From: Lysinibacillus antri
GTDB lineage: Bacteria > Bacillota > Bacilli > Bacillales_A > Planococcaceae
Length of the DNA stretch: 53,146 bases
NCBI RefSeq assembly: GCF_003977595.1
Contig: NZ_RYYR01000028.1
Span: forward strand, 1 to 53,146
Reading direction: 5' to 3'
How positions within the stretch are numbered: position 1 is the first letter of the stretch; the number at the start of each line of letters is the position of its first letter. The notes below the pieces were generated by a model that searched no databases, had not been told where the DNA came from, and worked only from the letters and a program-made list of their open reading frames with translations. A program made the position numbers and the translations under genes. Positions 42,656-52,283 of this stretch are shown one piece after another.

Positions 42656-43015
42656 ATGAAAAAAATTGAAGCGATTATAAGACCTGAAAAGCTCACTGAT
42701 GCGCTAAAAGGATTAAAGACTATAGGAATTACAGGCTTCACAGTATCCCAGACAGTTGGAAGAGGGAAACAAAAAGAATCACAGGGGGTTTATCGAGGAA
42801 AAAATTATAAAGTAACTCTTCGCCCCAAAATTAAATTGGAGATTGTCCTTTCAGATTATATGGTCAAGCAAACAATTGAGACAATTGTTGCTTCTGCACA
42901 GACAGGTGAAGATGGGGATGGCAAAATTTATGTTTATCCCATTCTAGAAGCCTATAACATTAAGACTGGTGAGGCAGACCTAAGTATAGATGATTTAGCA
43001 AATCCGGAGGGGTAA
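42656..43015 (+). CDS. glnK: P-II nitrogen regulatory protein (GlnK/NrgB)
   Basis: The protein has 119 residues. P-II core with IIRPEKLTDALKGLKTIGIT, T-loop (about 37-55) carrying Tyr in RGKNYKVTLRP, and the ATP-binding B and C loops (TGEDGDGKIYVYPI). It binds 2-oxoglutarate, ATP and ADP and blocks the ammonium channel when nitrogen is plentiful. It is placed before amtB with a 5-bp gap; B. subtilis has the opposite order. The ATG follows GGGGG. Confidence 0.93.
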   Translation: MKKIEAIIRPEKLTDALKGLKTIGITGFTVSQTVGRGKQKESQGVYRGKNYKVTLRPKIKLEIVLSDYMVKQTIETIVASAQTGEDGDGKIYVYPILEAYNIKTGEADLSIDDLANPEG

Positions 43016-43020
43016 ATAAC

Positions 43021-44346
43021 ATGGAACTAATATATTTAAATACAGTATGGATTGTGCTAGCTGCAGCAATGGTCTTATTCATGGAGGGTGGCTTTAGTTT
43101 ACTAGAATCTGGTTTAGTTCGAACTAAAAATGCTGTCAATGTTACGATGAAGATTTTTGTAGATTTAACAGTTGGCATCTTAGCTTTTTGGCTCATTGGT
43201 TTTGGAGTGATGTTCGGAAAAGATGCCTTTGGATTGATTGGTACAAATTTATTTGGTAGTCCTGAAAACATTGCTTTATCAATTGAATTACCTAGTGCAG
43301 CTTTTGTTCTTTTTCAAATGGGATTTGCTGTTGCTAGTATCTCGATTGTTTCAGGTGCAGTAGCCGAACGTATGAACTTTAAAGCCTATATTGTAGCGGT
43401 AGCACTTATTTGTATTATCATCTATCCTCTTTCGGGTCATTGGATTTGGAATAACGAGGGTTGGTTAGCAAAACTGGGAATGAAGGATTTTGCAGGATCC
43501 GCTGCTATTCACGCGCTTGGTGGATTTGTTGCTTTTGCGATAGCAAAAATATTAGGACCAAGAAAAGGAAGATTTAATTCGGATGGTAGTGCGAATGTAT
43601 TTGCACCTAGTAACATTCCTTTAGCTTCAGCTGGTGCTTTTATTTTATGGTTCGGTTGGTTTGCTTTTAACGCTGGAAGCACATTAGATGCATCCAATAC
43701 ATCCCTTGCAACGATTGCCCTTAATACAATACTTGCTGGTGCAAGTGGCGGCACTGCTGCTCTTTTCGTGACAATGAAAAAGTTTGGAAAAGCAGACCCA
43801 AGTATGACAATTAACGGTGTATTAGCAGGCTTGGTAGCTATAACTGCTGGATGTGCATTTGTTTCTCAATGGAGTGCAATCATTATTGGCGTTACTAGTG
43901 GTGTGATTGTTATTTATGCTACTTTATTAGTAGATACTTTAAAAGTGGATGACCCTGTTGGAGCTGTGGCTGTACACGGTTTTAATGGAGTATTTGGAAC
44001 AATTGCAGTTGGACTGTTCGATACATCTCAAGGTCTTTTTACAACTGGTGATACTTCTCTCATAAAAGTACAATTATTGGGTTCAATTGTCGTAGTTCTC
44101 TGGGGTCTTATCGGCGGAACTTTTATAGCAAAGGTATGTAAAGTAACAGTCGGTTTACGAGCAAGTGAACGTGAAGAAGAAGAAGGGTTAGATATGTCCT
44201 ACCACGGTATTCCTGCATATAATGAATTAGAACGATTCACTGATTTACCTACAAATTTATATGATTTTGAAGAAACAACAGGTATCTTAGTTGCTCCTGC
44301 TAACAATAAAAAGTCGTTAGATAAAACCCCTTTTAGTTCACGATAA
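43021..44346 (+). CDS. amtB: Ammonium transporter AmtB/NrgA
   Basis: The protein has 441 residues with 11 membrane helices. Amt signatures: FMEGGFSLLESGLVRTKN, DFAGSAAIHALGGFVAFAIA with the first pore His, FGWFAFNAGSTLDA and DPVGAVAVHGFNGVFGT with the second His. The cytoplasmic tail is longer than in E. coli AmtB. It imports ammonium under control of the P-II protein encoded just upstream. The ATG is preceded by GGAGGGG in the end of glnK. No clear TnrA box was found. Confidence 0.95.
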   Translation: MELIYLNTVWIVLAAAMVLFMEGGFSLLESGLVRTKNAVNVTMKIFVDLTVGILAFWLIGFGVMFGKDAFGLIGTNLFGSPENIALSIELPSAAFVLFQMGFAVASISIVSGAVAERMNFKAYIVAVALICIIIYPLSGHWIWNNEGWLAKLGMKDFAGSAAIHALGGFVAFAIAKILGPRKGRFNSDGSANVFAPSNIPLASAGAFILWFGWFAFNAGSTLDASNTSLATIALNTILAGASGGTAALFVTMKKFGKADPSMTINGVLAGLVAITAGCAFVSQWSAIIIGVTSGVIVIYATLLVDTLKVDDPVGAVAVHGFNGVFGTIAVGLFDTSQGLFTTGDTSLIKVQLLGSIVVVLWGLIGGTFIAKVCKVTVGLRASEREEEEGLDMSYHGIPAYNELERFTDLPTNLYDFEETTGILVAPANNKKSLDKTPFSSR

Positions 44347-44439
44347 ATATAGCCTAATTTAGATTAAAAATAATTGTTCATTTGATAGCTTTTTGTGTAA
44401 GTAAACATTGTCTCCAATATTGGTAAGCCTATCAATATA

Positions 44440-44472
44440 AGTGCCAGCCTGCTATCGGACTGGCACTTTACT
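44440..44472 (+). terminator. Terminator of the glnK-amtB operon
   Basis: AAGTGCCAG and CTGGCACTTT form a 9-10 bp stem around a 12-base loop. Confidence 0.85.
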
Positions 44473-44632
44473 ATTTCTCATGAAAAACGAACTACTTATA
44501 ATAAGATTCACCACCATAAATCCTAAACCTTATAATTCGTGCTTCTAAAAGAATAGCTAAAGATAGCTTTTCATTAAACTGTATGTTGAAGAAGAATTTT
44601 ACTATCACGAAAAAAGGAAGTATCATACACTG

Positions 44633-44935
44633 CTAATTGACCAAATTTATTCTACTAACATAAACAATGGTAAAAATATCGTCAAAACTTTTACATGTGT
44701 TGAGTTCTTGAACAATTACTGGATCTTTAAGTATTTTAACCATTTCTTCAAGTATCTTCTTAGGAATATGGAATTGGTGTTTACCCCTATTCAAACGAGG
44801 ATCTCTTCCTCAAACCTCATCTTCAATAAGATCTTCAATTAACTTTGAACTATTTTTAAAATCACTTAATTTCCAGTCCTCATTTCTTTCATGATTACGA
44901 TTATAAATCTCAATTAGTTCAATCAGATTTTTCAA
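44633..44935 (-). pseudogene. Hypothetical protein gene with an in-frame stop
   Basis: A TTG at 44935 follows a perfect AAGGAGG. The frame gives LKNLIELIEIYNRNHERNED and on to EDLIEDEV, a TGA at 44810-44812 (codon 42), then GRDPRLNRGKHQFHIPKKIL and a normal stop at 44633 after 100 codons in total. The frame after the stop is clearly protein-like, so this is one gene interrupted by a nonsense change. I do not recognise the family; size and charge would fit an immunity or antitoxin-like protein, which is speculation. Confidence 0.6.
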
Positions 44936-45166
44936 TTATTATTCCTCCTTAATTTATAAACTTCAAAAAAAATCCCATAACTAAAGATTAGATATATTGG
45001 TAGCTTAATTTAAATATGTTTTTCATCATTCCAATTACTTTAAGCTTTTAGTCGAACGAAAAAATAATTAAATCCAAACTTCACTAAATGTTGGTTTAAA
45101 TAAAGATTCTTGAAGAGAGTGCGATCAGATTGTGGTCAATTTAATGAATTACAACTAAACAAAAAA

Positions 45167-45200
45167 GAGTTCTAACTCAGTAACGAGCTAGAACCCTTGT
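45167..45200. repeat. Dispersed hairpin repeat, copy 2
   Basis: GAGTTCTAACTCAGTAACGA and the following GCTAGAAC are the same as in 25315-25342; the right arm differs by one base (ACCC instead of ACTC), which weakens the stem. It lies between two gene relics. Confidence 0.6.
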
Positions 45201-45211
45201 CATTTCAATGT

Positions 45212-45403
45212 TTAGTTTAAGGATACCGGTGGAGCAAACCCCGCTTCAAACACACAGCTTTTATAATCTTCCAGAATTCGGTTAAAATCAGAGTTGAGAA
45301 GTAATTTTATTTGGTCAACTATTTTTTCGAATTTTTCATTATAGTCCTCAACCAAATTTTCTTTTGCATCTATTTGCGCATTTATTAATAATATTTTATT
45401 TCT
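45212..45403 (-). pseudogene. C-terminal gene fragment, unknown family
   Basis: An open stretch of 63 codons without a start signal reads KILLINAQIDAKENLVEDYN and ends FEAGFAPPVSLN. It is helical and charged. A TAG lies in frame directly upstream. It looks like the end of a lost larger protein. I cannot assign it. Confidence 0.35.
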
Positions 45404-45421
45404 CTAGTTTATCCTAATCTA

Positions 45422-46603
45422 CTAATTTGTTACGACAAACTTAGGTAATGGATCTATAAACTTCGACCAATCACTTTTCATTTCTTCATCTGTTAATAAA
45501 CAGTTATCCAACTGTTTTTCGATGGTTTGACGATTTAATTCAATACCTATGAGTACCAGTTCAGTCTGTTTATCTCCAAATTCTGCATCCCATCGTTGAA
45601 TTAAGCTTGGATCATTTTTAAATTCATTTTCTTGTTCTTCCTTTGGTAAATCGGCAATCCATTCGCCAGCCCCTTGAAACTGAATCGATGAACCTGCTTG
45701 TGAGATAATGCCTGGCATATTACGTGATGCTAGCCAGAAAAAGCCTTTTGCTCGTACAATTTCAACTGGTAAATTATCTAACCATTGATACCATCTTTCT
45801 GGATGGAATGGACGTCTCCTACGATAAACAAATGACGATATTCCATACTCTTCTGTTTCTGGTACATGCTCTTCATTTAACTCTTTAATCCATCCAGCAC
45901 CTTGACTTGCTTTATCAAAATCAAATAACCCTCGATTTAATAATAAATCGCTGTTAATAACACCGTTCTTTACAATATATTGCTCTGCATCTGGATTTAA
46001 TTTTAATAAAAATGCTTTTAATGTATCTAAATACTCAGTTGTAACCAAATCAGATTTTGTGATGCAGATGATATTTGCAAATTCAATTTGGTCAATTAAT
46101 AAATCAGAAACATCTCGTTGATCATTTATATCGTCAGTTTGCTTCCTTTCTAGTAAAGTTTCACCACTTTCATAATCATCCCAGAAGCGATTTGCATCTA
46201 CTACTGTAATCATGGCATCAAGTTTACAAAGTGGTGTTAAATCAATTCCAGTTTCTTCATCAATATAGCTAAATGTTTGTGCAACAGGGATAGGTTCACT
46301 AATTCCTGTTGATTCAATAACGATGTACTCAATATCACCTTGCTCCACTAACTTTTCGACCTCAATAAGTAAATCCTCACGTAAAGTACAGCAAATACAA
46401 CCATTAGTCAGTTCTACTAATTTCTCTGTTGTACGTGAGAAACCTTGTTCATTGATTAGTTGTGAATCAATATTAATCTCACTCATATCATTGACAATTA
46501 CAGCAATTTTTTTTCCTTCTCTATTGGCTAATAATTTATTTAAAATAGTCGTTTTTCCGGCACCTAAGTAACCACTTAAAACGGTAACAGGGATTTTTTT
46601 CAT
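45422..46603 (-). CDS. COG0523 zinc metallochaperone GTPase (ZagA/YciC-like), paralogue 1
   Basis: The protein has 393 residues. G1 loop [10 protein letters not shown], the metal-binding CxCC in [11 protein letters not shown] at about 71-74, [15 protein letters not shown] (switch II region) and TKSD as the base-recognition motif. A C-terminal CobW_C domain follows. COG0523 proteins under Zur control deliver zinc to essential enzymes during starvation. It lies 71 bp downstream of a close paralogue and probably shares its Zur-controlled promoter. Confidence 0.92.
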   Translation of the reverse strand: MKKIPVTVLSGYLGAGKTTILNKLLANREGKKIAVIVNDMSEINIDSQLINEQGFSRTTEKLVELTNGCICCTLREDLLIEVEKLVEQGDIEYIVIESTGISEPIPVAQTFSYIDEETGIDLTPLCKLDAMITVVDANRFWDDYESGETLLERKQTDDINDQRDVSDLLIDQIEFANIICITKSDLVTTEYLDTLKAFLLKLNPDAEQYIVKNGVINSDLLLNRGLFDFDKASQGAGWIKELNEEHVPETEEYGISSFVYRRRRPFHPERWYQWLDNLPVEIVRAKGFFWLASRNMPGIISQAGSSIQFQGAGEWIADLPKEEQENEFKNDPSLIQRWDAEFGDKQTELVLIGIELNRQTIEKQLDNCLLTDEEMKSDWSKFIDPLPKFVVTN

Positions 46604-46674
46604 TTCATAACCTCTTTTAAATTTCTATAATTTTATTACTACTTCTACGGTTTTCATCATACTGTGTCACTTCC

Positions 46675-47859
46675 TTACCAACTAAAAGGATTTTCTAATA
46701 GACTCCAATCGTTATTTATCTCATCAGTGGTTAATAAGCATTTATCTAAACTCTTCACAATTTCCTCTTTAGGTAAATCAATCCCAATAATCACTATTTT
46801 CGTCATTCTATCGCCATATTCTAGATCCCACTCTTCTTCAATTAAAGGATTTTGTTTTAAAATACTTTCTTGTTGGTGTTGAGGTAACGCAGCGACCCAA
46901 TAAGATACAGGTTTAATATTTACTGAATTACCTGCTTGAGACATTATAATCGCAAATTTATTATGAACAGCACTCCAAACGATTCCTTTTGCTCGTACAA
47001 TTTCTTTAGGCATATTTTCCGTCCATTTTTTAAATCGAATAGGATGAAATGGCAGTCTTCTAACGTATGTGAATGAATTAATTCCATATTCTTCTGTCTC
47101 AGGTGTATGGTTTTCATGACCTAGTTGCAATTCTTTCAGCCAACCAGCAGAATTTGATACTTTATCAAAATCAAAGCGATTTGTATTTAACAATTCATTC
47201 GTATCTACCTCACCATGACTTGTTCGAATAATCTTCGCCTCAGGTTGTAATGTTCGTATAACTTTTTCAAGTTTTTCTATAGTTTGTTTATCTACTAAAT
47301 CACACTTATTTAAAATCAATACATCACAAAATTCAATTTGATCGATTAATAAATCAGCTACATTTCGGTCATCTAATTCGCCAACTGCTTCTTTTCTTTC
47401 TAATAAAGTATCTCCAGATTGGAAATCATGCCAGAATCGATTCGCATCTACAACTGTAACCATTGTATCTAAACGACAGACAGTGGTTAAATCGATTCCT
47501 AATTCTTCATCAATATAACTGAATGTTTGTGCAACAGGGATAGGTTCACTAATTCCTGTTGATTCAATAACGATGTACTCAATATCGCCTTTTTCAGCCA
47601 ATTTTTTGACTTCAATTAATAAATCTTCTCTCAAAGTACAACAAATGCAGCCATTCGAAAGCTCTACGAATTTTTCTTCTGTTCGAGAAATGCCACTACC
47701 TTTTTCAACTAGTTCTGCATCGATATTAATTTCACTCATATCATTTACAATAACTGCAATTTTTAAGTTTTTCGTATTTGATAATAAATTATTTAAAATT
47801 GTTGTTTTACCAGCACCTAAATAACCACTTAATACTGTAACTGGAATTTTTCTCATCAT
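46675..47859 (-). CDS. COG0523 zinc metallochaperone GTPase (ZagA/YciC-like), paralogue 2
   Basis: The protein has 394 residues from the ATG at 47859, eight bases after TGGAGGCG; the longer frame upstream runs through the Zur box. Motifs: [36 protein letters not shown] and NKCD. It is alike paralogue 1 over its whole length, about 60% by eye, so the pair arose by tandem duplication. A Zur-box palindrome stands 12 bp upstream. Confidence 0.92.
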   Translation of the reverse strand: MMRKIPVTVLSGYLGAGKTTILNNLLSNTKNLKIAVIVNDMSEINIDAELVEKGSGISRTEEKFVELSNGCICCTLREDLLIEVKKLAEKGDIEYIVIESTGISEPIPVAQTFSYIDEELGIDLTTVCRLDTMVTVVDANRFWHDFQSGDTLLERKEAVGELDDRNVADLLIDQIEFCDVLILNKCDLVDKQTIEKLEKVIRTLQPEAKIIRTSHGEVDTNELLNTNRFDFDKVSNSAGWLKELQLGHENHTPETEEYGINSFTYVRRLPFHPIRFKKWTENMPKEIVRAKGIVWSAVHNKFAIIMSQAGNSVNIKPVSYWVAALPQHQQESILKQNPLIEEEWDLEYGDRMTKIVIIGIDLPKEEIVKSLDKCLLTTDEINNDWSLLENPFSW

Positions 47860-47870
47860 TACGCCTCCAT

Positions 47871-47891
47871 ATATAGTAATAATTATGATTT
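47871..47891. promoter_or_regulatory. Zur box upstream of the COG0523 pair
   Basis: ATATAGTAATAATTATGATT plus a final T matches the Bacillus Zur palindrome AAATCGTAAT-n-ATTACGATTT at 17 of 20 positions. Confidence 0.75.
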
Positions 47892-48045
47892 GAAACCTGT
47901 TTAGTAAACTACATATTTTAAAGTAGTGTAAGTATTTCAATTAATATTTTCATATTCCATATTTAAATCTAAAAAATACATCTTTATAAGAAGTTAACTG
48001 TAAAAGCTTACATTCTTATAAAGATGTTTTTAAATTTATAAAGGA

Positions 48046-48195
48046 CTACTTTGTTTCTCTATGAAGCGTTACACGTTTTAGACGTGGGCAATATTTTTTC
48101 AATTCGATTCTTTCGGGATTGTTACGCTTATTTTTAGTCGTAATATAATTTCGATCTCCTGTTTCTGTACAAGCTAAAGTAATATTTACTCGCAT
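48046..48195 (-). CDS. rpmG: Ribosomal protein L33, zinc-free (C-minus) paralogue
   Basis: The protein has 49 residues: [20 protein letters not shown] and on to [17 protein letters not shown]. In zinc-binding L33 the motifs are CxxC and CPxC; here CTETG and YCPRL lack both partner cysteines. Such paralogues replace the zinc form at low zinc and free its metal. A near-perfect Zur box lies 19 bp upstream of the start. The ATG follows GTGGAGAG. Confidence 0.92.
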   Translation of the reverse strand: MRVNITLACTETGDRNYITTKNKRNNPERIELKKYCPRLKRVTLHRETK

Positions 48196-48213
48196 AATTT
48201 ACACTCTCCACTT

Positions 48214-48234
48214 AAATAGTAATGATTACGATTT
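48214..48234. promoter_or_regulatory. Zur box upstream of the L33 paralogue
   Basis: The 21-base palindrome AAATAGTAAT-G-ATTACGATTT matches the Zur consensus at 19 of 20 positions. Confidence 0.88.
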
Positions 48235-48272
48235 ATATCGTACGCTTAAAAATTTCAAACGTCAAGAACTAA

Positions 48273-48569
48273 GTTAACAATGAAATCCAAATTGATGCTT
48301 TTGCTCAACCTGCATTAGCAATTGGACTAATATTAGCAGGTGCTTTACAGGATATAGGAGATACAAAAAGTTCTATGTACAGTACGGCAATTTGTATGTG
48401 GATCATTCGTATAGTTGATGTTTATATTTTAGAAATAAAATTTGAGATGAGGATTGCTGGGGTTTGGTTGTCTATAGCTATTAATCTATTTGTGAAAGCA
48501 ATTTTCTTACTCTTTAAATTTAAAAATCATTTTAAAACGATTACTAATCAAGAACAAACTAATATTTAA
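48273..48569 (+). pseudogene. MATE efflux transporter, C-terminal fragment
   Basis: After an in-frame stop at 48270 the plus strand is open for 98 codons: DAFAQPALAIGLILAGALQD, IGDTKSSMYSTAICMW and a run of helices ending FKNHFKTI. This is the last quarter of a MATE-family multidrug exporter. The first ATG (48375) has no ribosome binding site and the rest of the gene is missing. It sits between two Zur-controlled units, so a deletion or rearrangement joined them. Confidence 0.8.
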
Positions 48570-48678
48570 TAAACCTTTGTACAATCCACTATTATTACAT
48601 CAGTGGATTCTTTTTTTATATAAAGTTATGAAAATTATTGTTGCAAAAAATGAAGTGGTTAGCTATTATTTAATACGT

Positions 48679-48699
48679 TAATAGTAACGATTACTATTT
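48679..48699. promoter_or_regulatory. Zur box upstream of the zinc-binding lipoprotein gene
   Basis: TAATAGTAAC-G-ATTACTATTT matches the Zur consensus at 16 of 20 positions and lies 16 bp before the GTG start. Confidence 0.75.
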
Positions 48700-48714
48700 G
48701 AAAGGAGAATAAAA

Positions 48715-49818
48715 GTGAAAAGATATATTTGGATACTAATGCTTCTATGCTTTACCCTACTAGCTGCATGTAGTAATGATAATATTCAGAATGAAGAGTC
48801 AGATGAAAACGCAGAAGAACAAACAAAATTAAAAGTCTACACTACGGTATATCCGTTAAGTTATTTTACAGAACGTATTGGAGGAGAGTTTGTTGAAGTT
48901 GAATCCGTTTATCCTCCAGGGGCAAATGAACACTCATTTGAACCAACACAGCAAGATATGATCAAGTTTGCAGAGGCAGACTTATTATTCTACATTGGTT
49001 TAGGTCTTGAAAGCTTTATTGATCATGCTCAAGAGACATTGAAAAATGAAAATGTTGAATTTATCGCTACTACAGCCAATGTACCTGAAGAGAAGTTTAG
49101 TATGAGTACTGGTCATTCACATGACGAGCATTCGGAAGAAGCTGAAGATGCTCATACAGAAGAACATACTGATGAAGAAGGTACTAGTGAATCCGAAGAT
49201 GAACATGCCTCACACGCAGAGGATGGCCATGAAGAACATAATGAAGATGAACTTGCTTCTCACACAGAAGAAAGCCATGAAGGTCATAATGAAATTGATG
49301 CACATGTTTGGCTTTCTGCAGCTATTTCCTCAGATTTAGCATTTTCTATCAAAGATGCACTTACTGAAAAAATGCCAGATCAAGCTGAAACATTTGAAAC
49401 AAATTATCAAGCGCTAGTACAAGAATTAGAAGCGTTGGATGGTCAGTTTAAAGATATGGTTGCTCAAGCTGATTCTCAAACATTCTTTGTATCACATGCT
49501 GCATTTGGCTACATTGCAGGAGAATACGATTTGCAACAAGTACCGATTGCTGGTCTTAATTCACAAAATGAACCTTCCCAAAAGGAATTAACAGAAATCG
49601 TAGCTCTAGCAAATGAATTAAATATTAAATATATTTTATTTGAACAAAATGTTTCCTCGAAATTAGCTGAAACTATTCAATCTGAAATCGGGGCTGAAGC
49701 GTTGACATTGCATAACCTAAGTGTCCTTACAGAAGAAGATATTGCTAATAATGAAACGTATTTCACATTAATGGAACAAAATATTGAAACTTTAAGCAAA
49801 GCATTAGAAAATAAATAA
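48715..49818 (+). CDS. znuA: Zinc ABC transporter substrate-binding lipoprotein (ZnuA/AdcA-like)
   Basis: The protein has 367 residues from a GTG start after AAAGGAG. Lipobox LAAC. Zinc ligands of the cluster A-I family: His in PPGANEHSFEPTQQD (about 73), His in EIDAHVWLS (about 199), His in FVSHAAFGY (about 263) and an acidic residue near the C-terminus. Residues about 138-192 form a loop rich in His, Glu and Asp (GHSHDEHSEEAEDAHTEEH) that traps zinc. No ZinT domain is fused, unlike many AdcA proteins. The ATPase and permease genes are not in the window. Confidence 0.93.
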   Translation: MKRYIWILMLLCFTLLAACSNDNIQNEESDENAEEQTKLKVYTTVYPLSYFTERIGGEFVEVESVYPPGANEHSFEPTQQDMIKFAEADLLFYIGLGLESFIDHAQETLKNENVEFIATTANVPEEKFSMSTGHSHDEHSEEAEDAHTEEHTDEEGTSESEDEHASHAEDGHEEHNEDELASHTEESHEGHNEIDAHVWLSAAISSDLAFSIKDALTEKMPDQAETFETNYQALVQELEALDGQFKDMVAQADSQTFFVSHAAFGYIAGEYDLQQVPIAGLNSQNEPSQKELTEIVALANELNIKYILFEQNVSSKLAETIQSEIGAEALTLHNLSVLTEEDIANNETYFTLMEQNIETLSKALENK

Positions 49819-49865
49819 TCCGCTTCACATTTAAAGTAAGTCAATGTAATTAGGATGCGCTTTAA

Positions 49866-49894
49866 AACCCGTTACAAATTGTAACGGGTTTTTG
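49866..49894 (+). terminator. Rho-independent terminator after znuA
   Basis: AACCCGTTACAA pairs with TTGTAACGGGTT and is followed by TTTG. No gene is seen in 49895-50106. Confidence 0.88.
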
Positions 49895-50106
49895 TTATAT
49901 CTACCTTTTATAATTCTTATCACCGCTAATATTTATTCACCAATTTCCAAGCTCTTCTTCAGGGATACTGTGAGATAATTTAAGTGCATTTTTTCATAAA
50001 CATCAATAAAAACTACCTTTTGACTGATGAGTTTTACTTGTTCAGGTTTTACACAGGACTGCATGAAACATAATTATTGAGCCCTTTTGTATTGGGATTC
50101 AATCTT

Positions 50107-51018
50107 TTAGGAAGTTAGGGTTAAAACTGGATATACATATGGTTCAGATGGTTCATCAATTACTTGCCACTCGGTAGTTTTAATTACTGGAATCTCCACC
50201 CCACCATAGTTAGTCACATCTAGCACTCCTTCAATTTCGATCCAAGTATCTTCGGCCAACTCAAAGGCCTCATCAATTTCAGTTAGAAACCCTAAAATAC
50301 TCGCATCAGCTAAACAATGGGTGATCATAAAACGCGAGACTACAAACTGATTGGCATTAAATCCTTCCTCTTTATAAACAAACCCACTTATTTTAATTGT
50401 CTTTCCAATATAAGTACTAAGATTATCATTGATTGCACCATAATATGTTCCAAACATGTCCTCGCTCATGTGAATAGTCTCAGATGCTTCGAAACTCTTC
50501 ACTTTTTCTTCATATTCTTTATTCGACATATAGTTGTTATTTTCTATTGGAAGATAGTCTTCAGAATAAATATCAATATTCTCATGTTCTGCTAATGTAT
50601 TTGCATTTTCAAATAAGTCTGGGCTCTCATCATTATTTTGCTGAACGGGTGGTAAAAATGATCCTTTATTTCCTGCAATTGATGCATTCAATGTTGCTGG
50701 CTCAAACGAAAAACCTGTAATGATCGGAAATGTAATGATTCCGTAACTTACTAACCTTGCTAGACTAAAATGTCCATTCCCATGATCATGATTACAAGTT
50801 GAGGAACAAATATGATGTGTATGCTGTTTCGGTTGGAGGATACGGAATAGTTGTATAACAAATAACAAAATAAAGATCCCAACTGCGATTTTACTAATAT
50901 ACTCATACTTTGGATTAACATATTTTAAAATATCGCCAGAAGTGTGCAAATCAATAAAAAACCACAAAAACAATCCTAAAATAATCGTTTTAATAAAGTG
51001 CTGGATATTAAATGTCAT
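50107..51018 (-). CDS. TIGR03943/DUF1980 membrane protein (YcgQ-like)
   Basis: The protein has 303 residues from the ATG at 51018 after AAGGGGG. Two N-terminal membrane helices, a His/Cys segment (HTHHICSSTCNHDHGNGH) that may bind metal, and a third hydrophobic segment precede an extracytoplasmic DUF1980 domain (KTIKISGFVYKEEGFN, MITHCLADASILGFL). This family is always paired with a DUF318 permease, present 10 bp upstream. The pair is found near zinc-starvation genes in many genomes. Confidence 0.88.
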   Translation of the reverse strand: MTFNIQHFIKTIILGLFLWFFIDLHTSGDILKYVNPKYEYISKIAVGIFILLFVIQLFRILQPKQHTHHICSSTCNHDHGNGHFSLARLVSYGIITFPIITGFSFEPATLNASIAGNKGSFLPPVQQNNDESPDLFENANTLAEHENIDIYSEDYLPIENNNYMSNKEYEEKVKSFEASETIHMSEDMFGTYYGAINDNLSTYIGKTIKISGFVYKEEGFNANQFVVSRFMITHCLADASILGFLTEIDEAFELAEDTWIEIEGVLDVTNYGGVEIPVIKTTEWQVIDEPSEPYVYPVLTLTS

Positions 51019-51028
51019 AAGAGCCCCC

Positions 51029-52009
51029 TTAAATGAAGGTTGTAAGATGGACAAAGATAAATACAATCGATGTGATTAAAATAAATAAAATAAATACAAA
51101 TTTTGCTTTAAAAACACTTAATAGCATGATTGTATTTTTTAAGTCAATCATCGGTCCGTAAACTAAAAAGGCTAGTATGGATGTAGATGGGAATAGATTT
51201 CTAAAGGAGGCACCAATGAACGCATCTGCTTCTGAACATAACGATAAAAAATAAGCAAGTCCCATCATCACGAAGCTTGTATAAAAAATATTATCTTCAA
51301 AAAGTAGGAACGATTGCATAGAAACATAAACCTGCAATGCAGAGGCAACAAATGCACCGATGATTAAATATTTACTCATATCGAAGAATTCATCTACGGA
51401 ATGATGTAACATCCCCTTCACTCTATTAAATATCGATTCCTCTTTCTTTAGCGTTGATGGTTCCTTGTGTTTTAGTTGATTTGAATTAAATAAAATTCCG
51501 ATTATAAATGCAATAACAAACGCTGCTATAAAACCAATCCCCATGCGCATTAATGCCATTCTGAAATCATTTCCAAAAGCCATATATGTTGACAAAATAA
51601 CAATTGGATTAATGAGTGGCCCCGTTAATAAAAATCCTATACCGGCATACAAAGGGACACCTTTACTGATTAGCCGACGAACAATCGGAACAATTCCACA
51701 TTCACAAGCTGGAAACAATGAACCGACCACACAGCTCATAAAAACGGCTTTTGCTTTATTTTTAGGTATCCACGCACGTATATGATCCTCTGTAATAAAG
51801 ATCTGTATAAACCCTGAAATCAGCACACCTATTAATACAAATGGAATAGCTTCTATTAAGATACTAAGAAAAATGGTATTTAACTGTTGAAATGAACTAA
51901 TACTTGATTCATTGAAAGGTAAGATTGAATTTATTAATACAAAGATTAGAAAAATAATAAGAAGACCCATTGTTAACATATTTCCGGACGAATGATGGCT
52001 ATGTTGCAT
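51029..52009 (-). CDS. DUF318/UPF0718 permease (YcgR/YraQ-like)
   Basis: The protein has 326 residues and about eight membrane helices. Family motif VVGSLFPACECGIVPIVRRL, in which Cys-x-Cys may bind metal, and the repeat-type GPLINPIVILSTYMAFG and LSLCSEADAFIGASF. The N-terminus has HSHHSSG. Substrate is unknown; genomic context suggests zinc or another divalent metal. It starts an operon with the YcgQ-like gene. A half-site of a Zur box (ATAGTAATGA) lies about 45 bp upstream. Confidence 0.88.
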   Translation of the reverse strand: MQHSHHSSGNMLTMGLLIIFLIFVLINSILPFNESSISSFQQLNTIFLSILIEAIPFVLIGVLISGFIQIFITEDHIRAWIPKNKAKAVFMSCVVGSLFPACECGIVPIVRRLISKGVPLYAGIGFLLTGPLINPIVILSTYMAFGNDFRMALMRMGIGFIAAFVIAFIIGILFNSNQLKHKEPSTLKKEESIFNRVKGMLHHSVDEFFDMSKYLIIGAFVASALQVYVSMQSFLLFEDNIFYTSFVMMGLAYFLSLCSEADAFIGASFRNLFPSTSILAFLVYGPMIDLKNTIMLLSVFKAKFVFILFILITSIVFIFVHLTTFI

Positions 52010-52052
52010 TAGATATCCTCGCTTTTATAATTAATGTATTTCCCTATTTTAA

Positions 52053-52073
52053 TCATAGTAATGAAAATCTAAA
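52053..52073. promoter_or_regulatory. Possible degenerate Zur site upstream of the permease operon
   Basis: ATAGTAATGA matches the left half found in the other Zur boxes, but the right half is poorly conserved. Confidence 0.3.
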
Positions 52074-52283
52074 AATATGCATTTTAATAATAGTTTAATC
52101 AAATACAAAGATAGCTATATTTATTTTATATTTTCTATCCATTAAAAAAACTTTCTCGTTAAAACAGGCATAAATTGGATCATCGAAATTTATTATATTC
52201 CTTATGTTGATTTAAATTAAAAATATTTTTTCAACTAATTCTGGTTGCCCAATCATCGTTTCAATTCAATATAAAGAAACCTT

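Noticed and set aside
46604-46674. Separate Zur box before the first COG0523 gene
   Set aside because: The 71-bp gap has a weak AT-rich similarity only; joint transcription with the upstream paralogue is simpler.
47860-47940. N-terminal extension of the second COG0523 GTPase (27 extra residues)
   Set aside because: It reads through the Zur box and the ribosome binding site; the paralogue starts at the equivalent MKKIPV.
49121-49339. 72-codon Met/Lys-rich plus-strand frame within znuA
   Set aside because: It is a shifted reading of the His/Glu-rich loop of znuA.
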